Made by a program: the position numbers and the translations under genes | Shown: positions 59,339-64,000 of the stretch, piece by piece | Position numbering within the stretch: position 1 is the stretch's first letter | How the letters are laid out: each line of letters opens with the position of its first letter | Assembly (NCBI GenBank): GCA_017303755.1 | Contig: JAFLBS010000002.1 | Span: 124,001 to 188,000 of the forward strand | Length of the DNA stretch: 64,000 nt | Origin: Flavobacteriales bacterium | Lineage (GTDB): Bacteria > Bacteroidota > Bacteroidia > Flavobacteriales > Flavobacteriaceae | Reading direction: 5' to 3' | Notes under the pieces: generated by a model | What the model saw: only the letters and a program-made list of their open reading frames with translations | What the model was told of the DNA's origin: nothing | Database searches by the model: none

Positions 59339-60622
59339 ATGTTAAAAACTTATAAAGCACTCATCTTAATTTTTGTTTCAATTATTGCTCAAGCACAAGG
59401 CAATTTTCAAAAAGGATATTATATTGATTTAAATAATGTTAAGCACGAAGGATATATTGATGATTTAAATCCTCATAATTGCCCAAGTGAAATTAGATTT
59501 AAAGTTAATTTGACTGATGAAAGCTTTACAGTTATTGATGAAAAGTACATTCAGGAATATACATCTAATAATAATTATAAGTTTCAAAAGTTTACTATAC
59601 AGTTTGATAGTGAGTTAACTAACAATAGAAATCCTTATGATATTGTTCATAAGTTACCGGTTCTGGAAACCAAAACAGTATTAGTTAAATTGTTAGTTGA
59701 AGGTAATAATTCTCTATATTCGGCTGTTATTAAAGATAAAACTTTTTTCTATTTAAAGAAAAAAGACATACCTGAGCCAATCTATTTGGTTTATAAAAAA
59801 TATATTGATGGGAATAGAGAATTAGAAAATGCTTCGTTCAGAGGTGTTTTGCACAATGAGTTTTCAGTTGTTGATTCATCGCTAACATTTCAAGACTTTT
59901 CGGAATTAAAATATGATCAAAATGTTTTAATTAAACTTTTTGAACGAATTAATTCAAAAGATAATTCATTGATTAAAAACGAAGTTGATAACAAAAGAAA
60001 TAAGCTTAAGTTTTCATTAACAGTCTTGTTGGGTTATAGTTTTTCAAATTTTGAGACTAATATTTATCAAAGGAATCAAAATTCAAGTTCTTCTAGTCCG
60101 CTAGTAGGATTTGAACTTTCTTTAGGTTCTCCTTTTGATGCTAAGAGGTTTGAGTTTTTTGGACGTTTTGGAGCTGAAAAAATTGATTCAAAGATTTCTG
60201 AAACAGAAAATTATAATCTTGAATCAACAATAGTTGAGAAGTCAGTTATACTTAGCTCATTAGCCATAAGTGCCTCTATTGGACCAAGATATTATTTTAA
60301 CTTAAATAATAGTTCAAGGATTTTTATTGATACTTCTTTTGGTCTAACCACTTTAAGTGGTGATTTTGAGATTCAAAATGCGATTACCCGATATATTAAT
60401 TTAGCTAATCCAACTACAGTTAATAATAATTATTCGATTGGTTTAAAAAACGGAATCTTTTTAAATTTCGGTGTTGGATATTGGTTTAAAAATAAATTTG
60501 GATTGGATTTGAGATATACAACTCCAAGACAATATTTTGATGAAAGAAAATATTCTGGTGAGAATTTTTATTCTTTCAAACATTCTAGTTTTTCAACCTC
60601 ATTATTATATAAAATATTCTAA
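59339..60622 (+). CDS. predicted outer-membrane beta-barrel protein
   Basis: 427 residues. MLKTYKALILIFVSIIAQAQ is a signal peptide. Residues 20-215 form a soluble domain rich in Tyr, Asn and Lys. Residues 220-427 show alternating strands (LKFSLTVLLGYSFSNFE, then ISASIGPRYYFNL, then FLNFGVGYWFKN, then KFGLDLRYTT) and end in LLYKIF, typical of an outer-membrane barrel with aromatic end. Function unknown. It is followed by a small membrane-protein gene after 6 bp. Confidence 0.75.
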   Translation: MLKTYKALILIFVSIIAQAQGNFQKGYYIDLNNVKHEGYIDDLNPHNCPSEIRFKVNLTDESFTVIDEKYIQEYTSNNNYKFQKFTIQFDSELTNNRNPYDIVHKLPVLETKTVLVKLLVEGNNSLYSAVIKDKTFFYLKKKDIPEPIYLVYKKYIDGNRELENASFRGVLHNEFSVVDSSLTFQDFSELKYDQNVLIKLFERINSKDNSLIKNEVDNKRNKLKFSLTVLLGYSFSNFETNIYQRNQNSSSSSPLVGFELSLGSPFDAKRFEFFGRFGAEKIDSKISETENYNLESTIVEKSVILSSLAISASIGPRYYFNLNNSSRIFIDTSFGLTTLSGDFEIQNAITRYINLANPTTVNNNYSIGLKNGIFLNFGVGYWFKNKFGLDLRYTTPRQYFDERKYSGENFYSFKHSSFSTSLLYKIF

Positions 60623-60628
60623 ATTGTA

Positions 60629-60790
60629 ATGAAGAACATCAAACCGTTTTACTTATATCTTATTGCAGCTGTATTAACTATTGCAGGAAATTACATTGTC
60701 AAAAGAGATTCACTATTCTATTATTCTTACGGAATTATTTGCATCTCAATTGTTTCCTTAGCACTTTATAGACAGTTCAAATCGAAATAA
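60629..60790 (+). CDS. 53-residue two-helix membrane protein
   Basis: ATG 60629 to TAA 60790. MKNIKPFYLYLIAAVLTIAG begins one helix (about 7-22), VKRDSLFYYS is a short loop, and YGIICISIVSLALY is the second (about 34-46), ending RQFKSK. Not in a known family. Six bp after the barrel gene, so probably co-transcribed. Its stop abuts the convergent lipoprotein gene. Confidence 0.6.
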   Translation: MKNIKPFYLYLIAAVLTIAGNYIVKRDSLFYYSYGIICISIVSLALYRQFKSK

Positions 60791-61870
60791 TTATTCGTAT
60801 AAATCAGAGATTTTTCCCCACAAATCATTATCAAAACCTGATAATGCAAAAGTCGGGTTTGCCGGATCGGAAACTTCTCCCATTCGGATGATTACCATTT
60901 TTTTACTAGGAATCACGTAAATTTTCTGGTCGTTTTTTCCTAAAGCACAGTACATATCACTTGGTCCATTCGGAATTAAAGTTCCGTTAAATTGAAATTG
61001 AAGTCCAGGTAATCGATAAGTGGTTTTTCCATTGAGCCACCACAAATAGCCATACGCTTGATTCAAATCTTGTGAAGTAGTAGTCGCACTATTATAAAAA
61101 GCTTCGTTGACAATTTGAGTTCCATCCCATTTTCCTTTGTTTAAAGACAATAATCCAAATCGTGCCATATTTCGTGCTGTACTCCAATACACACTTAAAC
61201 CATCTAATTCAACCCAACTCCCACCAGTCATTCCTATTTTATCACGCAATTTAGTATTGAAATAATTTGACCAAGTTTGCCCACTAGCTTGTGCAACAAC
61301 ATCTTGTAATTTTACATATACATTATGATAAGCCCAACGTGTTCCAGCATCAGCAACGTATTGTAAATTGGCTGGAGAAACATCATCGCCTAAAGCATCA
61401 TTCAAACCCGAATTCATGCTTAAAAGATTTTTACACGTAATTAAATTTTCTTTTGCCAACGGCGCACTTGTCCAACCTGTTCCCAAATAATCAGAAACTT
61501 TATTGTTGATGTTAATTAAGCCTTCTTGTTGTGCGATTCCAGTTACGGTTGTAGTTAGAGTTTTTCCAGCACTAGCCCAATACCAAGGAGTTGTAGCTGA
61601 ATGTCCGTTGAAGTAATTTTCCATCACAATTCGACCATTCACCAAAATAATGAATGATTTAGTGTGTTTCTCTTCTAAAAAAGTTAGCAAAGGTTGAACC
61701 GCACTTTGGTTCCAGCCTAAAGCTGAAATTGATTTGGTTTCCCAAGTTGAACTTCCGTCACTTGGAGGAAAATACATTTGTTCTTCGGGAGTATTTGGAG
61801 TAGTTGATTCGTCTGAACTGCATCCAAATGTAAAAATTGCAAGTAAAACAAGAGTAATGTAATTTTTCAT
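60791..61870 (-). CDS. beta-lactamase-like serine hydrolase lipoprotein
   Basis: 359 residues. MKNYITLVLLAIFTFGC is a lipoprotein signal (Cys17). The class C beta-lactamase/transpeptidase fold follows: catalytic SxxK is SAGK in YWASAGKTLTTTV (near 80-92), the Tyr motif is YHN in RWAYHNVYVKL, and a third motif lies near GKNDQKIYVIP. Members include esterases and D-amino peptidases, so resistance should not be assumed. Exported and membrane-attached. Confidence 0.85.
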   Translation of the reverse strand: MKNYITLVLLAIFTFGCSSDESTTPNTPEEQMYFPPSDGSSTWETKSISALGWNQSAVQPLLTFLEEKHTKSFIILVNGRIVMENYFNGHSATTPWYWASAGKTLTTTVTGIAQQEGLININNKVSDYLGTGWTSAPLAKENLITCKNLLSMNSGLNDALGDDVSPANLQYVADAGTRWAYHNVYVKLQDVVAQASGQTWSNYFNTKLRDKIGMTGGSWVELDGLSVYWSTARNMARFGLLSLNKGKWDGTQIVNEAFYNSATTTSQDLNQAYGYLWWLNGKTTYRLPGLQFQFNGTLIPNGPSDMYCALGKNDQKIYVIPSKKMVIIRMGEVSDPANPTFALSGFDNDLWGKISDLYE

Positions 61871-61975
61871 AATAGTAGGTTTTGTCGTTTAGACTTGTAA
61901 AATAGATAAAGGTTTAATCAAAAATACTTTTTTTATTGATTGAAATAAATTGTAATTTTAGATTTTATTTGAATC

Positions 61976-62395
61976 ATGAAAAAAATAGTACTATTTGCGT
62001 TTATCGGTCTGATTTTTAGTTCCTGTAAACAATCGATAAAAGAAACAGACATTGCCAAAATAAACGGCTATTGGGAAATTGTAAAAGTAGAATTACCCGA
62101 AGGAGGAAAAAAAGAGTACAATGTAAATCCTACCATTGATTTTTTTGAAATAAAAGAAAATAAAGGTTTCAGACAAAAAGTAATGCCTCAATTAAATGGT
62201 AAATATCTTACGAATGATGTCAGAGAAGAAATTTCTGTAACCAATGAAGAAGGTGATTATTACATCAATTACACTACTCAATACGGAAAGTGGAAAGAAG
62301 AAATCATCGAAATCCAAGATTCAATTTTAGTGTTGAAAAATAAAGAAGAGTTAGAATACCATTACAAAAGACCTCTTCCATTTTCTGTAAAATAA
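61976..62395 (+). CDS. small lipoprotein of unknown function
   Basis: 139 residues. MKKIVLFAFIGLIFSSC is a lipoprotein signal (Cys17). The mature part begins INGYWEIVKVELPEGGKKEY and later has GKWKEEIIEIQDSILVL, a lipocalin-like strand pattern ('L.G.W.I..'). The ligand is unknown. It ends 1 base before the DUF721 gene, so the two share a transcript. Confidence 0.75.
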   Translation: MKKIVLFAFIGLIFSSCKQSIKETDIAKINGYWEIVKVELPEGGKKEYNVNPTIDFFEIKENKGFRQKVMPQLNGKYLTNDVREEISVTNEEGDYYINYTTQYGKWKEEIIEIQDSILVLKNKEELEYHYKRPLPFSVK

Positions 62396-62396
62396 T

Positions 62397-62693
62397 ATGG
62401 CAAAACGATTAAGCAACGAGAGTTCTATTGCAGAGGTTTTAAAAGAGTTTATTCAAGCCAATAAGCTCGAACACGGCATGGACAAAATTGACGTTGAGCA
62501 AGCTTGGAAAAACTTAATGGGAAATGGTGTAAATACATACACTCAAGATGTTATTTTAAAAGGAAGTACATTGTATGTAAAATTGACTTCGGCCGTTTTA
62601 CGTGAAGAATTGAGCTACGGAAAACAAAAAATCATCGCTATGCTCAACGAAGAATTGCGAAAAGAAGTAGTCAAAGAGTTGGTGTTGAGGTAG
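62397..62693 (+). CDS. DUF721 (DciA-like) protein
   Basis: 98 residues. IAEVLKEFIQANKLEHGMDK, then VEQAWKNLMGNGVNTYT, then GSTLYVKLTSAVLREELSYG match the DUF721 fold, related to the DciA helicase-loading proteins. It is short, lacking a long N-terminal extension. A role in loading DnaB is plausible by family, not shown here. A strong terminator follows. Confidence 0.85.
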   Translation: MAKRLSNESSIAEVLKEFIQANKLEHGMDKIDVEQAWKNLMGNGVNTYTQDVILKGSTLYVKLTSAVLREELSYGKQKIIAMLNEELRKEVVKELVLR

Positions 62694-62712
62694 TTTTTTA
62701 GATGCAGCCATA

Positions 62713-62745
62713 AAAAAATCCCGTTTCAATTGAAACGGGATTTTT
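62713..62745. terminator. bidirectional terminator
   Basis: AAAAAATCCCGTTTCAA faces TTGAAACGGGATTTTTT: 16-17 bp of perfect pairing with almost no loop, between the convergent DUF721 gene and the T9SS gene. Exact loop size is uncertain. Confidence 0.92.
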
Positions 62746-62764
62746 TTTGTATTAACTAGAAAAA

Positions 62765-64000
62765 TTATTTCACAATGATCTTTTTAGTAGTTTGTTTTTC
62801 ACCATCGGTAACATTTACCAAATACATTCCAGATTCAATATTGTCCAATTGAATTTGTTGTTCAAATGAACTAGCCGAATTGAAATCTCTTTGGAAAACA
62901 GCTCTTCCTCTTACATCAAAAACAGTTACTTTAATTTTTTCTCCAGAATCAGAATTCAACTTAATAGTAAATTCACCATTATTCGGATTTGGGAAAATTC
63001 CAAAGTCTGAAAATGTATTTTCTTGACTAGCAAGAGTACCTTGAGCACAAATGTTTAGAGTAAATCCAGTAATAGATCCACCGTCAAAATTTGCATCGTC
63101 AGTAACTGTTAAGATCCAATTTCCACCTGACAATTGTCCGTTTAAATTGGACAAGTTTCCTTCAGGCACAAACGAACCTGTAAATGGTGCTGTTCCAGCC
63201 GTAACCAGAGTAGTTGCTTGTTGATCAAAAACAGTATTAGTATAATTATCACCTTGACCACCATTATCAGTAGTAAGTTCTACAACTGTTCCCGTTGGAC
63301 TAGTTAAAGTAACATCTAAATCAGCATCCCAAGAGTGAGTGATATTGATAGTAACATTTACATCAGTGATAGGTAAATTTGGAGTTACATTAATAGTTGA
63401 AGTGTAGGTATTTACTCCAGTTGCAGAAATTGTAATTGGTGTATCAGTAGCAGTAAATGAAGCACATGTTACGTTTTCAGTTGTAAAGCTAAAAACAGAA
63501 GATGTAGCTGCTGTAGCACATTCGTTTGAAGCAGTTACTCTCCAATAATATTGCGTATTAGCGCCTAAAGGAACGGTATACATATTAGTTCCAACAGTAG
63601 TCGAATTTATAATCGCTGTAAAGGCAGCATCAGTTGCAATTTCTACCAAATAGTCTTGAACATTGGCATCGGCATTCCAAGTTAAAGTAACATTGGCATT
63701 GATGTTGGTTGCGCCATCAGCTGGAGTAGCCAATATTGCAGTATTCACTGTTCCACTAAAGATATTTAAGGTAACATTTGCTGTTTTAACAATTGAACCC
63801 GAAGTTCCAACTAATTCAAATGTATACGAACCAGGAGCTAAACTTCCTGTATTGGATACTGTGGCAGTAACAGAAGTTCCATCTGTAACAGCTGTTGCTG
63901 GACTGAAAGCAATGGTCGCTCCAGAAGGTAATCCGTTGGCAGAGAAAGTGGTAGTTCCTGTAAATCCTAAGAATGTATTGTAAGTAAAGTTGTAAGTGCC
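62765..64000 (-). CDS. large secreted T9SS protein, C-terminal 411 residues (5' end outside window)
   Basis: The minus-strand frame is open to the window edge, past a GTG at 63748, so the start is outside. In order: an Ig-like domain (FSANGLPSGATIAFSPA), a fibronectin-type domain (ATPADGATNINANVTLTW), a proprotein-convertase P-domain with INITHSWDADLDVTLTSPTG and GGNWILTVTDDANFDGG, and a T9SS sorting domain (FPNPNNGEFTIKL, ending KKIIVK). P-domains of this kind are usual in secreted metalloproteases of flavobacteria; the catalytic part, if any, lies to the right. Confidence 0.87.
   Translation of the reverse strand, partial: GTYNFTYNTFLGFTGTTTFSANGLPSGATIAFSPATAVTDGTSVTATVSNTGSLAPGSYTFELVGTSGSIVKTANVTLNIFSGTVNTAILATPADGATNINANVTLTWNADANVQDYLVEIATDAAFTAIINSTTVGTNMYTVPLGANTQYYWRVTASNECATAATSSVFSFTTENVTCASFTATDTPITISATGVNTYTSTINVTPNLPITDVNVTINITHSWDADLDVTLTSPTGTVVELTTDNGGQGDNYTNTVFDQQATTLVTAGTAPFTGSFVPEGNLSNLNGQLSGGNWILTVTDDANFDGGSITGFTLNICAQGTLASQENTFSDFGIFPNPNNGEFTIKLNSDSGEKIKVTVFDVRGRAVFQRDFNSASSFEQQIQLDNIESGMYLVNVTDGEKQTTKKIIVK

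Noticed and set aside
60791..61870. Antibiotic resistance beta-lactamase
   Set aside because: The SxxK fold is shared by many esterases and peptidases, and nothing points to beta-lactam hydrolysis.

Overview
The window is chromosomal DNA from a member of the Bacteroidota, most likely Flavobacterium or a close relative. It is AT-rich. Several secreted proteins end in type IX secretion (T9SS) sorting domains. Promoter-like sites follow the Bacteroidota -33 TTTG / -7 TAnnTTTG pattern. The ssrA (tmRNA) gene encodes the tag GENNYALAA. Gene neighbourhoods such as ftsH-LUD-cdsA-psd and coaD-ddl-PASTA-rluD are ones I associate with flavobacteria.

Left end (1-7410) is the accessory part. It holds the end of a phage tail-fibre-like gene, a secreted seven-repeat RCC1 protein, a gene broken by at least five frameshifts (2107-3223), and a small mobile-element module. 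The module has two leftward genes (a zinc-motif protein and a one-TM protein) and three rightward genes (a MerR-like regulator, a 70-residue protein and a large serine recombinase). The two arms diverge from a 76 bp gap with back-to-back promoters built over one dyad. The recombinase gene runs into the 3' end of ssrA, so its last 15 codons are antisense tmRNA. This is strong evidence for integration at ssrA.

Region 7411-29600 is mostly housekeeping: a DEAD-box helicase, a divergent EF-G-like GTPase, pyrE with a SRPBCC protein and a divergent NUDIX gene, an M14 peptidase, coaD, ddl, a PASTA protein, rluD, a lipoprotein superoxide dismutase, an acyl-CoA-binding protein beside psd and cdsA, a LUD protein, ftsH, rsfS, birA, a secreted endonuclease I, an RsmB-type methyltransferase and kup.

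Region 29600-47600 holds envelope and stress genes: a repeat-rich secreted protein, a BNR-repeat lipoprotein, an ECF sigma / membrane protein / Spy-like operon, a SRPBCC-GyrI fusion, a MazG-like protein, ilvE, two tandem DUF4920 proteins with a CxxCH protein, several lipoproteins, secA, a PduO-type adenosyltransferase and an ABC ATPase. Region 47600-64000 holds a methyltransferase, an ABC-F protein, a probable toxin-antitoxin pair, a glycosyltransferase, a 2-oxoacid dehydrogenase E2, a DnaQ-like exonuclease, an FAH-family protein, an Hpt protein, cinA, rpmB-rpmG-DUF4295, ftsY, a beta-lactamase-like lipoprotein, a DUF721 protein and the end of a large T9SS protein that leaves the window.

Intergenic DNA is unusually structured. 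Five copies of a dispersed element with similar ends and variable interiors, several perfect palindromes, and pairs of facing low-complexity arms occupy most of the longer gaps. Four small genes of 36-53 codons were found by reading the gaps directly. The most interesting points are the ssrA-integrated element with its shared divergent control region, the multiply frameshifted gene, the intergenic repeat families, and the DUF4920-DUF4920-CxxCH operon.
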